Shown: in pieces, positions 11,532 to 22,594 of the stretch | How positions within the stretch are numbered: the stretch's first letter is position 1 | How the letters are laid out: every line of letters begins with the position of its first letter | DNA from: Saccopteryx bilineata | Taxonomy: Eukaryota > Chordata > Mammalia > Chiroptera > Emballonuridae | Assembly (NCBI RefSeq): GCF_036850765.1 | Contig: NC_089498.1 | Coordinates: forward strand, 48,473,795 to 48,537,794 | Reading direction: 5' to 3' | DNA length: 64,000 bases | The notes under the pieces: model-generated | Seen by the model: only the letters and a program-made list of their open reading frames with translations | Databases searched by the model: none | Told to the model about the DNA's origin: nothing | Position numbers and translations under genes: made by a program

Positions 11532-12967
11532 TCTGTCTGTGTATAAGAAGTGTGTGGCCACTAGAGTCCAATGGGTGTGGCCTCTGTGTTCCCTAGGTGT
11601 GGTCTGTCTGCCACCTGCCACCCCCTCTGCTGCTGCCTTGGCTATTTGGGTATAGGCCTTGCTGGCGCTGTCTGCTGCTGTAGTTGCGGCAATTTTTACC
11701 TCTCCTTTACAGGAGAATCTATGTTCACGTAACTGGTCTACAAGCCTTGGCTGGCCCTCACCTTCATGCTGCCCCGCGGATGGGGCTACGCACCATGCCT
11801 AGCCACCAGCCTTGGCATTGCTGGCGGGGCTGCACACCTATGCTCAGCCTTGGGTCTCTTCCTGTTCCCCAGCTTTCAACCTGCTCTGCAGGTGGAGCCA
11901 CACTTATGTGCCTTCCGCAAGCCCTGGCCCCACGAGCCAGGCAGGGCTGCATGTCTGCACTCAGCTGTGGGTCTCTGCAGTTCCCTGACTTTTGCCTTTC
12001 CCTTGGGATGGGATTGCAAGCAGGACTGCTCTTGCTCACCCAACCCATAGCCAGTTTGACTGCTTTCGTGCACCCCTTCTACTCACCCAACCCTCAGCCG
12101 GCTTCAACTGCTTTGTGTGCCCCTTTAGCTCTTGCTGGGCAAGACTGAACTCATGCCAGGCCTCAGTTGTGGCCAGCCTGGCTTCTGTGTCCTGCCGATG
12201 CCCGCCCTCTGGCGAGCCCTCAGCAGTATGGGTGGGGTGCTGCTGCTCAGACCTCAGCACACAATACTATATTCCTGAAGGCTCCCTCCTTCTAAGCGAC
12301 TCTGCTCTGAGTGCCATGGAAGAGCTTGTTTGGCTGGTGTCCTTGCTTCCCTTTGCTGGTATTGCTGGTTCCAGGGGAAACATTCACTTTAGATTTGGGA
12401 GGTGACTCAACCCAGGGTTTAGGGTGGCTGTCCTTCAAAGTGTTTCTCCCTGTGCCTCCTAGATTATAGTCTCTTCCTGATACTCTGGTCCTCTCAACTC
12501 TCCCAGTCTCCCAGAGTCCTGGGTTAGTGGTTGTGAAGGAGTTTTCTGCGTGGTCCCTTTAAGAAGAATCCTGCTTCTGAGAAATCTGTCTCTTTCTCAC
12601 AAACAGTATCCTGACTTGTTTTGCAGCTAAACACTGTCCATACACTTCTTTGAGGCTCTGGGGCTGCAGACTAGGGCTTTGTTCCTGGGGCCCAGGGCCC
12701 TTCCCTTTCTGCTAAATTTGCTCTGGCCACAAGAGTCCTTCTGGGCTGCCATTTGCTCTGGGGAGCTGGGCAGCCCTCTCTGTGTTTCTGTTTTTTCCTA
12801 CCAGTTTCAGTGTGGCTTCTTCAGTGTTCCTTGGTTAAAGAGTCCTCTTAGTTTAGTCCAAAGTTGCTTTTTCCAGATAATTGTTCTTAAAATTAAGTTG
12901 TAATCCACTTTGGTTCTAGGAGGTGAGAGTTAGTACATCCGCCTACTCCATCGCCATCTTGCCACCC
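11532..12967 (-). promoter_or_regulatory. L1 copy 3 5'UTR
   Basis: A 1.4-kb GC-rich block upstream of ORF1 on the minus strand. The YY1-like 'caagatggcga' sits at about 12950-12960, very close to the element start, as in human L1 where YY1 sets the initiation site. The open frames seen across 11684-12405 on both strands reflect GC richness, not genes. Promoter activity today is doubtful given the decay. Confidence 0.75.
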
Positions 12968-12983
12968 AAGCTCTATCTTATTT
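12968..12983. repeat. Target-site duplication of L1 copy 3, right arm
   Basis: Reads AAGCTCTATCTTATTT and pairs with 6514-6528. Confidence 0.7.
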
Positions 12984-13200
12984 TTTTTTAAGTAGCTGAC
13001 AAAATAGACCAAACTCTGGAGAAATCAAACATTAGTATATTATGAAAAAAACCGAGTATATAACTAACAAATAAAGCAGATTTAAGAAAATATCTAGGTA
13101 ATATTAATAATTATAAGTGAGAAACTTTAAAAACAAATAATGTGAAGAAATCATTAGAAAATTATAATATACCAGAAATAACTCATTTTAAAACACAATG
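12984..13200 (+). mobile_element. Ancient L1 ORF2, third fragment
   Basis: Resumes the old plus-strand ORF2 after the L1 copy 3 insertion: 'agctgacaaaatagaccaaa' follows where an L1 would encode the stretch after the conserved WFFER motif. It shows that copy 3 landed in an older L1. Confidence 0.5.
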
Positions 13201-14255
13201 TCCATCTTTCTGAGATTATTTAGGTGTGAGAGGGTTTCCTTCCCACAATATCAACTCCAATCTAAGTGTCTAGGATAGACAGTTTATGAATGACTTGGGC
13301 TACTGAAGAAAGAGCTGTCCACATGAGGTGGGTAGCTTGGGAGGTAGGTCCTAAGCAAAATTTTGGAACACTAATGGTCATCCACCTTTTAGGATGATCA
13401 TCAGAAGATGTTCTGGCTGCTATCCTCGAATGCTTCTCAGAAGAGTACAATGAAAGGAAAAACTCATGTAGCTTCCAACACCATACAAGTAGCATCATCA
13501 AAAAGAGATCCTAAGTTTGGTAGCTTCAAACTCAATCTCCATGAAGGTTGCTCATGGTACTGTTAACCAGGATACTTAGTCTCATGAAGGTGGGTTGCCT
13601 CTTCATGTTGACTTCACTCTTCTTAATTTATTTTTTCCCCATTCCTGGAATTTTCTCTTTTCTCCCACAATCCATAGAATATTATCTTGGTCTTGGAGAT
13701 GTTAGGAGAAAGACAAAATGTTTTTTTATATTCCAAATCTTTTCATTTTATCTTGTTCTCTCAGTTTTAAATTCACATCCCAGTGGTGCTTCTGTGGTTT
13801 TGCTGTGAGAACTTATCGTAAGGTAGTGGGTGACACATATATTCTTTTCCTGGATGGATACATGACTGAGACAACCTCAGGCATCTGAGGGAGAGGAAGC
13901 ATAAGGAAGAGGGGAATACATATATTAAACTTTGGAACATATTCCTGTCTCATGTCTAAATAAATAACTTTGAGACAAGGTGATATGTGATATAATAAAG
14001 GCATGCAAGTGACTCAACTGAAATACTACTGAGGAGCCTGGAAACACAACCTTGGTGTTTAACTTAAGTCTCTCAATGCCCATCCTATGCTACATATTAG
14101 GTCAAACTTTGACATTAACAGGCACATTCAAGCATAAGGTGAAGGGCCACTGATTCACCTAATGTAGCTTTATTTCTTCTTTTAGTTATTTATTTGTTGG
14201 TTGCTTGGTTCAGGTCTTTGTCAGAGAGTGAAGATGCTTGGTTTATTTAAAGCTT
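13201..14255. other. Unique DNA, nothing recognised
   Basis: No gene or confident repeat. A 79-codon minus-strand frame at 13262-13501 has no recognisable domain and no supporting signals. Confidence 0.4.
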
Positions 14256-14370
14256 GTTCAATCCAGCAGCTTGATCTTGGAGTTACAGCTTCCAGAACTT
14301 GGAATAATAAATGTTTGTTGTTTAAGACAGTGCTGTTTTCTTATAGCAACCTGAACTGACAAAAACACCC
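14256..14370 (+). mobile_element. MLT1-type MaLR LTR, 3' end
   Basis: The order 'cttgatcttgg', 'cttccagaact', 'aataaatgtttgttgttt', 'ttatagcaacctgaactgac' is that of the 3' end of an MLT1-like ERVL-MaLR LTR, including its AATAAA poly(A) signal. It is a 5'-truncated relic with no internal region. Confidence 0.7.
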
Positions 14371-14639
14371 AGTCATAGAGCTACATCTACAAAACTGAAA
14401 GATGCCCACTACACAACTTTACACTTGTGGCCCATTATCAGACCTCACCATTTTTAGTGTATTATGATTTCATACATTTATAAATTTTATGATTATCTTG
14501 AAAACATTATAATGATCTTACATTGCACATTTGAATGTGTGTTAAAATAATTTGTTGGTTAAAAAAAGAAATAAAACTTGTTCAGTAAACTCCTTCATAA
14601 GCCTTTCTAACTAAATTAAATGTCAAAATGCATTTTGTT

Positions 14640-14890
14640 TGGCCCTGGCCAGTTGGCTCAGTGAATACAGTGTTGGCTCAGTGTGTGGACATTCCGGGTT
14701 TGATCCTGGGTCGGGACACACATGAGAAGTCGACCATCTGGTTCTCTTCCTCTCGCAACCAGAGGTTCGATTGATTCCAGCATCCTCAGTTGATTCTAGC
14801 ATCGAGCATTGACCACAAATGGGGGTTGCTGGGTGGATCATGTCACAGCACATGCAGGATTCTGTTTATCTCCCCTCCTCTCACTTTAAA
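14640..14890 (+). mobile_element. Bat SINE, short type A variant
   Basis: The head 'ggccctggccagttggctca' and B-box-like 'gggtttgatcctgg' mark a tRNA-derived SINE. The body differs from the full type A: it has 'agaagtcgaccatctggttc', 'gggggttgctgggtggatc' and a CT-rich end before A-rich sequence. Flanks 'gcattttgtttg' and 'acatttttttg' may be the target duplication. Confidence 0.8.
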
Positions 14891-16437
14891 AAAGATACAT
14901 TTTTTTGAAAAGTTTATTTAGAGAAGAATTCTCCTTGGATACTTGGAAATTAAGTGAAGTTTAGAGATTAGACATCTTGGGAATCTTGATTTTGAGAGTA
15001 GATCTTTCTATATTTAAAAGAGAATTTGGTTAATGTGCTCAAATGCTTATGTGATTCCACTCATGCGGAGGACAAATGGAAAATGCACCAAATCATCTCA
15101 TTGTTTCCTTGGCATGGAGACAAAATTCTATGATCTACTGTTTAAATATCTGAATAATTGAAAGCACTATTCCTCTCCATCCCATGGATGCACAGCTACA
15201 ATTGTTTAGATTATTCTGTCCTTTTACTACTATTTCAAATTATATTCAGGAGTTCAAATAAAGGGACAAAAATTGGTTAAGAATTTTCTCTTCATGATGA
15301 CAGAGGGTATACTGTGCCTCAGGAAGGGGAGAAGATACAGCTTCGAGGTTTGGCAACCAAGAATGAGACCTGAAATGCAGACTTTTCCCCAGAGCTGGTC
15401 AAGTTATCCACATAAATGAGCTCAGTGGTTTTCTAGCTTGTTTCCCCTGTTTCTCTGTACTATCGATGTCTGCCATTTTGTGTCAGGGCACAAGCATTTT
15501 TTTAAATCCTTGGTGTTCACAAACCTGATCTTGGACCTTTGTACTTCCAGCTCTGCATGGAGGCACTGTGCCTCTCTTTCTGGGTGGCTTCCTGGTTCCG
15601 ATATTGAATTATTGACTTTCTATTGTTCTCTCAAATCTCCACCTTTTTTTTGTTTGTTTCAATGTTTCAAAGTTCCCAGCTTTTTGATCTTGGATGTCCT
15701 TTTCATTTTAATCATATCATGAACAGTTTTGTGTTGTAATAAATGGTTTTTATTTGCTTGATCTGGTCAGGCCCAAGGCCATTCCTCTTTGTGTGTTGTG
15801 CAGACAGGAAGTTCCATGGGCCAGACCAGGCCAGCCCTGACGTGGGCTCAGGAAGAGATTCCACAGTAGTTCCAGACCCACCACAGTCATTTCCTAGCCC
15901 AACGTAAGCAGCTTCTTGACCATCTGTCAGGCCATGAACCACACCCGGGAGCTGACTTTCACATGTTAGCTATTGTTTACACGGAAAACTGAATCTTAGA
16001 GTGTGGTACAAACAATGCAAACTTATGTCCTCTTGGAAAATATAAGTCCTAACACATACTTTACTGAATATAGTTTAGTTGTCTGAGCTTTTGGGTTCTT
16101 TTTCAATTGTTATTATAGAAAAATTATAAGCTCTAAATCATTTCTTATGGGCTAAAAAGTTAAGATGCATATAAAGCACCTCCCCAATATAAGGAAATAA
16201 CCCTGAATCTAAGAAAACAGAAGGCCATCTACCTAGATGCTTTCAATGTACTAACTGCTTAGATGTGTATGCAGTATAACTTTAGCATTCATGACCTTGA
16301 TTTCTATAATTTTCAGCCAGAAAAGTGACTGCACTTGACATGTAGTAATTAAAGTTTTGAATAATATTCTGGAGAGACCCACTTGGCTCTGGAGAGTCTG
16401 ACCCATGTGACAATCTGAGCAGCTTATGTCTCCAATA
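14891..16437. other. Unique DNA, nothing recognised
   Basis: No gene or confident repeat. The open frame at 15438-15722 and the minus-strand frame at 15712-15942 show no domain, signal peptide pattern or conserved motif I can defend. Confidence 0.4.
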
Positions 16438-16450
16438 GAAAGTAGGTCTG

Positions 16451-16698
16451 GGACTGACCTGTGGTGGCGCAGTGGATCAAGTGTCAACCTGGAACGCTGA
16501 GCTCACTGGTTCAAAACCCTGGGCTTGCCTGTTCAAGGCACATATGGGAGTTGATGATTCCTGCTCCTCCCCCCTTCTATCTCTCTTTCTCTTTCTCTCT
16601 CTCTCTGTGTCTCTCTTCTCTAAAATGAATAAATATATAAAAATAATTTAAAAAATAAAAAATTCAATTAAGAAATTGCTCCTTTTAAGAAAAAGAAT
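16451..16698 (+). mobile_element. Bat tRNA-derived SINE, type B
   Basis: The head 'gacctgtggtggcgcagtgg', B-box-like 'ggttcaaaaccc', then 'caaggcacatatgggagttg', a CT-rich tract and an A-rich tail with 'aaaatgaataaat'. The duplication GAAAGTAGGTCTG (16438-16450) is repeated as GAAAGTAGGTTCTG (16699-16712). Confidence 0.9.
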
Positions 16699-16712
16699 GA
16701 AAGTAGGTTCTG

Positions 16713-18198
16713 TTGAGGCACAAACTGATTCCATCTTGTTCTCAGTTGTATCCCTGGCAACAACAAGGTGTTTCACATGATGTTTGCTGGAAAAAAAGAA
16801 AAAGAAAAAAAATGTTTGCTAAAAAAAAAGAAAGAATAAATCCAATTTTTTCTCTTACTATTTTCTATGTAAGGATTGTCAACTAAAAATTTATTTTGAA
16901 AATGGCCATGAAGTGAGAGATAAAACTTGATAAAGGCAATGGACTTTAGTTGTGAAATCACTCGGGAAACTGAGGTTACTTCATGGAAATGTCAGACTGT
17001 AGAAAGTTACATCTAGACTCTATTGAGAGTATATTTATGAATGTCTTAATCTATTCAAGAATGGTGTTCTCTGGATGCCTCCTCTATGATAGGTGTTATG
17101 CTAGGAAATGGGGAAACAGTATCCCCAAGAATATCTGCATGAAGGGGCATTATTGCCTTTGGCCCTTGTCTTTTCTCTAAGTCTCAAGAACAAGCACCCT
17201 CCAGGGGCCCCTCCACTTGAGCCTTTTGTTCTCTCCAGGTACCCCCAAACCCCTTAGCGCAAACTGAGCCTCCTCTCTGGACTTTGAACTGAAGTCAAGC
17301 AGTTATTCTCTGCTCTTTTTAATTCTTCCTCCTACTCCAAATATCTAGAAGCAACTAAAACTATTTTTTTAAATAAATAACTATTTACATAAATAAGATA
17401 TAACGGCAACTGAAATGTCAGCTTCTTAAAACTTGTAGCACATGACTTGCCATTTGGGGAAATCCGTGTGACTTGGTCCCTGGGTGAAGCTAATACAAAA
17501 GTAGGCATAAAATGTTTAAACCACAGTTTCCAGGAAAATAGCAGAGTCTGTATTTCTTCCCAATTTCACGTATGACACAAACTAGATGTTGCCATTTTAA
17601 CAAAAAGTTAAGAGCTTGTATACAAGTCCACACACGACTGCTTTAAAATGTGGGTGATAATGGTGATCAGTTTCATATTGCAGTCTGTAGAGAAGCAGAG
17701 TAAATGTTCCTAACACTTAGCACTGCCTGGGGCTCTCAGTAGCCTGAGCCTAGCTATGCAGGTGCTTTATTTGGCATGACGGTGTCATTTGTGGCAATGT
17801 TGAAATACTATCTTCTAACTTGGGTAGGTAGGTGCTGTCTCAAGCCTGAACCCTCCCATCAGCTTGCTAGTATTGTATTCCCCACCCCAAGATCTAATCC
17901 AGTATCTAAGGGATGTCCAGGACTGGGCCTGAGCCCACTGCTGCGACGGTCAGTTTGTTGCCTGAACTAGACTGAATGTAAAATATATTTGAATGTTTTC
18001 TTGAAAAGAACTATTCTAATGCAGATGGATGGCTTGAACATAAACATATACAGAAGATACAAAGAGGATTGAAAGAAAAGGAGAAGTAAAGTCATTGTAG
18101 ATAAAAATGAGATCATTTCCTGAAATTGTAGAACTCACAATTTCCCACTCATGAAGGAAAATGATGAAGTAGCTCTAGGGCCAGACTGCATGTTATTT
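16713..18198. other. Unique DNA, nothing recognised
   Basis: No gene or confident repeat. An A-rich low-complexity stretch lies near 16785-16835. Confidence 0.4.
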
Positions 18199-18201
18199 AG
18201 A

Positions 18202-18332
18202 GTTTTTTTTTTTAAATTTTTCTTTTATTTTGTTTTAAGTGAAAGATGGGGAGAAAGTGAAACAGACTTCCGCATGTGCCCCAATGTCAGGCTGACGTTC
18301 TATCCACGAAGCCAGCCAGTCACCCAGGGCCA
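18202..18332 (-). mobile_element. Bat SINE, internally deleted fragment
   Basis: Reads antisense: T-rich tail, 'gatggggagaaagtgaaac', 'gacttccgcatgtgcc', then directly the head complement 'cagtcacccagggcc'. The whole middle body of type A is absent, so this is a deleted or separate short subfamily. Confidence 0.65.
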
Positions 18333-18486
18333 GAGTTGTTTTGTTTTTTTTTAAAAATGATAATCCTCCAGGTATTATCAAGATTTCTGAAATAATCTCA
18401 TAATTTGCCTCTCTCCAAAGAGAGTCTGTGTCTGTTTACCGATGCACAGTGCACAGCACAGGGTCTGGCATATAATAGTTACTTAA

Positions 18487-18865
18487 GGTCCTGGCCGGTT
18501 GGCTCACTGGAGGAGTGTCGGCCTGGCATGCAGAAGTCCTGGGTTCAATTCCCGGCCAGGGCACACAGGAGAGGCACCCATCTGCTTCTCCATCCCTCCC
18601 CCTCTCCTTCCTCTCTGTCTCTCTCTTCCCCTCCCACAGCCGAGGCTCCATTGGAGCAAAAGATGGCCTGGGTGCTGGGGATGTCTCCTTGGCCTCTGCC
18701 CAGGCGCTAGAGTGGCTCTGGTCGCGACAGAGCGACACCCCAGATGGGTAGAGCATCGCCCCCTGGTGGGTGTGCCGGGTGGATCCCGGTCGGGCGCATG
18801 CGGGAGTCTGTCTGACTGTCTCTCCCTGTTTCCAGCTTCAGAAAAATACAAAAAAAAAAAAAAAA
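18487..18865 (+). mobile_element. Bat SINE, type A, full length
   Basis: Head 'ggtcctggccggttggctca', B box 'gggttcaattcc', CT-rich block, 'gctccattggagcaaa', 'ctggtcgcgacagagcgac', then 'cagcttcagaaaaatac' and an A tail at 18847-18865. It sits in a MIR-like tail sequence ('ctggcatataatagttact'). Confidence 0.92.
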
Positions 18866-18877
18866 GTATTTGTTGGA

Positions 18878-19062
18878 GCCCTGGCTGGTGGTGTAGTGGA
18901 TAGAGTGTTATACTGAAGCACCAAGGTCACTAGTTTGATCCTGAGGTTGCAAGTTCGATCCCGAGGTCACCGGTTCGAGCCCCAGTCAGGACACATTTGA
19001 GAAGCAATCAATGCCATAGGAAGTGTAGCAACAGTTGGTACTTTTTTTTCTCTTTCTCAAAA
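18878..19062 (+). mobile_element. Bat SINE, type D
   Basis: A head 'gccctggctggtggtgtagtgg' is followed by three near-repeats of 'gatcc(t/c)gaggt' type B-box text, then 'gagaagcaatcaatg' and a T/A-rich end. AAAAAGTATTTGTTG flanks it at 18861-18875 and 19063-19077, a perfect 15-bp target duplication. The insertion site is the A tail junction of the preceding SINE. Confidence 0.88.
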
Positions 19063-19149
19063 AAAAAGTATTTGTTGAATGAATAAAGACATTTTGTAAT
19101 GCAGATGATGTAACTATTCAGTGATTTAGTTAAGAAGTTTTTTTATTGT

Positions 19150-19300
19150 TTATTTATTGTAGACTGAGTGCTGAGACTACATAATGTGAGGCAATTTTTA
19201 TTTACCCATTTGACAGATGACTTGTCCAAGTTGATGTGCCTAGCAAGTGAGAAAATAGATCTAGAACTCCAGTCTTTAGTCCTAGAGCCTTTTTTGAAAA
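19150..19300 (-). repeat. MIR SINE fragment
   Basis: The plus strand has 'acccatttgacagatgac', 'gcctagcaagtgagaaaat' and 'ctagaactccagtct', the reverse complement order of MIR. Strongly diverged. Confidence 0.5.
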
Positions 19301-19592
19301 GTGTCTGTATTTATTGTTACAGTTGTGCTGCTGCTAACTATTTATGTGTGTTATACTTCATTTGCAAAGTGATATTTGAGTGTTTTTTGTTTGTTTGTTT
19401 GACTATAAATGCATGTAGCTATGGGTAACAGATGTATTTCTGGTCAGTAAAATACACACAGAAATTTTATAAATTGAATAAAAAAAAAAAGATGTCCTTT
19501 TTGGGAAGGTGTTATGTTTTGTTTATTTTTTGATCCTAAGCATGTGGGACAGGGCCTAACATGAAGGTGCTCAATAAACACATTAATTAACT
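19301..19592. other. Unique DNA with MIR-like tail text
   Basis: No gene. The text 'gggacagggcctaacatgaaggtgctcaataaa' at 19546-19577 resembles the 3' part of a MIR. Confidence 0.35.
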
Positions 19593-19611
19593 GATAGATA
19601 CATGTTTTTCT
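19593..19611. repeat. Target-site duplication of SINE, left arm
   Basis: GATAGATACATGTTTTTCT, repeated exactly at 19988-20006. Confidence 0.95.
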
Positions 19612-19987
19612 TTTTCTTTTTCTTTTTTTTTTTGTATTTTTCTGAAGCTGGAAATGGGGAGAGACAGTCAGACAGACTCCCGCATGTGCCTGACCGGGAT
19701 CCACCCGGCAGGCCCACCAGGGGCGACGCTCTGCCCACCAGGGGGCGATGCTCTGCCCCTCCGGGGCATCGCTCTGCCGCGACCAGAGCCACTCTAGCGC
19801 CTGGGGCAGAGGCCAAGGTGCCATCCCCAGTGCCCGGGCCATCTTTGCTCCAATGGAGCCTTGGCTGCGGGAGGGGAAGAGAGAGAGAGGAAGGGGGGGT
19901 GGAGAAGCAAATGGGCGCTTCTCCTATGCGCCCTGGTGGGGAATCGAATCTGGGACCTCTGCACACCAGGCCGACACTCTACCGCTG
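19612..19987 (-). mobile_element. Bat SINE, type A, 5'-truncated
   Basis: Full type A body in antisense with T-rich tail complement at the left. The right end stops at 'actctaccgctg', so roughly the first 18 bases of the tRNA head are missing. A perfect 19-bp target duplication brackets it, so the truncation happened during insertion. Confidence 0.95.
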
Positions 19988-20006
19988 GATAGATACATGT
20001 TTTTCT

Positions 20007-20704
20007 GAATCACCCAGGGCTCCAGAATGCCCTTCTCTGGATGCTTCAGAGCCCTGTATGAGGATACCATCAGCCCAGGTTGTAAGAGGTGGAGGGTATA
20101 GGTTGATGTGCTGATCTGAACCTTTACAGCCGACATACTAGGGACTCTTATTAATTGCCATTCAATATTCATAGCAAGAGCATTTGAGATTTTGCTCCCA
20201 GACATGTTATAAGTTTGGCTCAGATAAACTCTCATAAAAATTCTCAAAAAAATGTTCACAGAAACTCACTGAGCACCTTGGACAGAGTGAGAAATACAAA
20301 GATGATGTAAACTGGACTTTGCCCTCAAAGAGTTTATATTTGGATGTTTCATACTGACTCAGGTGGTGAAGTATGAACTAGTGATCTAATAGTCTCTCTT
20401 CAGATATAAAGAGCTTCATCTGAACTGCTTTAGGATGAGGACGTTCAATAAATACAACCCAGGGACTCCGGAAACAGGATTTTCTGGTGCATCTTTCTTG
20501 CAAACCACAACCACTAGTTCGGGAAAGAAGTAAATTCCACGGTTCATCTAGCCTACTCTTTGTCCCTCCCTTATTTCTGCCCCATCAGAAACATTGTCAA
20601 GTACATAATAGTATTTTACTAGCAGCAAGGTGACCTCATTTTCTGGTCCATATTCCCCAAACAGCACTTCTCAGATTGACTCTGACCAGTGGTGTCCTCT
20701 CTAG
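20007..20704. other. Unique DNA, nothing recognised
   Basis: No gene or clear repeat. Confidence 0.4.
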
Positions 20705-21029
20705 TTTCAAAAAAATTTTTCCCTTGTTTTCTTTGCCAAGTGAGAGGTGGGGAGGCAGAGAGAGAGAGACTCCTGCATATTTGTCTGACTGGGATTCACC
20801 CCACAAGCCCACTGGGGGGCAATGCTTTGCCCATTTGGGGCCCTTGCTCTGTTGCTCAGCAACTGAACCATTCCAGCTCCTGAGGTGAGGCCATGGTGCC
20901 ATCCTTAGCATCCAGTACCTACCTGCTCGAATGAGCCATGTCTGCTGGAGGGGGAGAGAAAGAGAGGGAGAGGGAGAGGGAGAGGGAGAGGGAGAGGGAG
21001 AGGGAGAGGGAGAGGGAGAGGGAGAGAGA

Positions 21030-21067
<38 letters not shown>

Positions 21068-21186
21068 GGAAAGGGAGGAGTGAAGAAGCAGATGGTTGCT
21101 TCTCCTATGTTCCCTGACCAGGAATCAAACCTGGGAGTTCCATACGCCAGGCTGGTACTCTACCACTGAGCCAACTGGCCAGGGGT
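20705..21186 (-). mobile_element. Bat SINE, older type A subfamily
   Basis: Antisense: 'gagaggtggggaggcagaga', 'ctgttgctcagcaactgaa', then an expanded purine tract, then head complement 'tgagccaactggccaggg'. The 'gctcagcaactga' signature marks a different, apparently older subfamily from the copies with 'ctggtcgcggcagagcgac'. Confidence 0.88.
20948..21066. repeat. (GGGAGA)n expansion inside SINE
   Basis: The SINE's usual short CT-rich region (GA-rich on this strand) has expanded to a long GGGAGA/GAGA array of about 115 bases. Confidence 0.95.
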
Positions 21187-22329
21187 CTCAAAAATTTGTT
21201 ATGCCTTCATTCCAAGCAAACTTAAAACAGAAACTCTGAAGTTTGAACAGAATCCTTTCTGAAATTAAGCAACACTCATGAATGCAATATAGTCACCCTC
21301 AAAGTAATTCATTCTTCAATTTTAAATATTCACACTGTATTCCTTAAAGTGAGTCATACTCTTTGAAGAAAATAACCTGTTACGTGTTATTCATACTTCC
21401 CCAGTCCATATTCTGGTCCAATGTTAGAGAGTGGTCAGGAAATCAATTTTCTCTTTATCCTTGAAAAACGCACTGACTCATATAACTGTCTTTTTGGCTT
21501 TGCTAGCGCTCTTGGATGGTTATGTGAACACCAGCTGTGGCTTCCTTTGAAACCCTTTTTGGATGTAAGTAGCAAGCATGAGTCCAAATGAAATTACCTG
21601 TATCTGTCGTTTCCTGTCCTTTAACCAAATGTGCTGACCATGTGTTTAGCCTAGAAGAGATAGGCTGCCATTTCACTCATTAATAACCCATGTTCGCTAG
21701 ACCCATAACAAGTGTTTCCCAAGCTCCAAGTTTAGGGGACTGTTTGCCAGCTGTCATGTGCAGAGCAGTTATTTCCTTTCTGGGATGTGATACAAACTTG
21801 GCTCGTAAGTCATGGGTCATTTTTTGAAATAGTATTTTAAAATCTAGAGAATCGGATAAAAGGGAACGTGTCATTTTGTTAAATGCCCTTTTCTTATTTT
21901 CTCTAGCCAAAAACCATAACTAAGTCTGGGAGTCCCAGGCCAAAACTTTTACCCTGAAGAAAAATCACGCTACAGTATTGTGGCGAATATTTAAGATTAC
22001 AAATCTTGCCCAGCATTCATGCCTAAGAAGCTGTCCCATAGTGTAAGGCCATGATGTTATCTTTCGCAAAGCTCTTTTTTTTTTGAGTCAGAGCCATGTT
22101 TTGTAACCACCAAGATGTTCCCCTTATGGCCTTAATCTCTGGATTTAACCTATAGGAAATTGCTGTGTTTTCTCTTGGATGTGAAATTTCAGCTTCTTTC
22201 ACAGTTACCCAAATCCTGGGCTCTTGCTCCCTTTTCTGCTCTTTGAATATTGTGCAACACTTGTTGTCCTTGCATTGAGTTGAGACCCCAGCTACCATTT
22301 ACTGAACTCTTCTGTGAGAGGAAGTTTAG
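21187..22329. other. Unique DNA, nothing recognised
   Basis: No gene or confident repeat. Frames at 21680-21910 and 22023-22298 on the minus strand show no domain. Confidence 0.4.
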
Positions 22330-22590
22330 CCTGAGGTTAAAGCAATGGTTCTGGGATCAGATTATTGTGTTTTGAAACCTAAGGATATTCCACACTAACT
22401 GTGGAACTTTCATGGGGTTTCTTAACCTCTTTGCCTTAGTTTCCTCAACCAGTCAATGAGACTACTGATTGTATCTCCCTCACAATACTGTGTGACAATT
22501 AAATGGATAATACGTACAAAGTACTTTTTCCTGGCAGGTAGTAAACCACATTAAATGTTAGCTATGTCTATGTTGTCACCGCCATATTCA
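22330..22590 (+). repeat. MIR SINE (ancient)
   Basis: In standard orientation: 'ggttctgggatcagatt', 'tttcttaacctctttgcctt', 'agtttcctcaaccag', 'tgtgacaattaaatgg', 'taaatgttagctatg'. Close to full length and among the clearer MIR copies here. Confidence 0.8.
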
Positions 22591-22594
22591 GGTG

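Larger units (their letters stand above)
6529..12967 (-). mobile_element. Near full-length decayed L1 (copy 3)
   Basis: About 6.4 kb, inserted antisense. Read on the minus strand, the 5' end at 12967 opens 'gggtggcaagatggcgatgg', the classic L1 start with a YY1-type core. It then runs through a GC-rich 5'UTR, ORF1 and ORF2 remnants, and a short 3' end with a C-rich (minus-strand G-rich) tract at 6583-6650. Flanks at 6514-6528 and 12968-12983 read 'aagcctatctcattt' and 'aagctctatcttattt', a diverged target duplication. Both reading frames are broken many times, so this copy is older than copies 1 and 2. Confidence 0.93.

Noticed and set aside
11684..12405. Overlapping frames up to 154 codons on both strands
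   Set aside because: They fall in the GC-rich 5'UTR of L1 copy 3, where few stops occur by chance.
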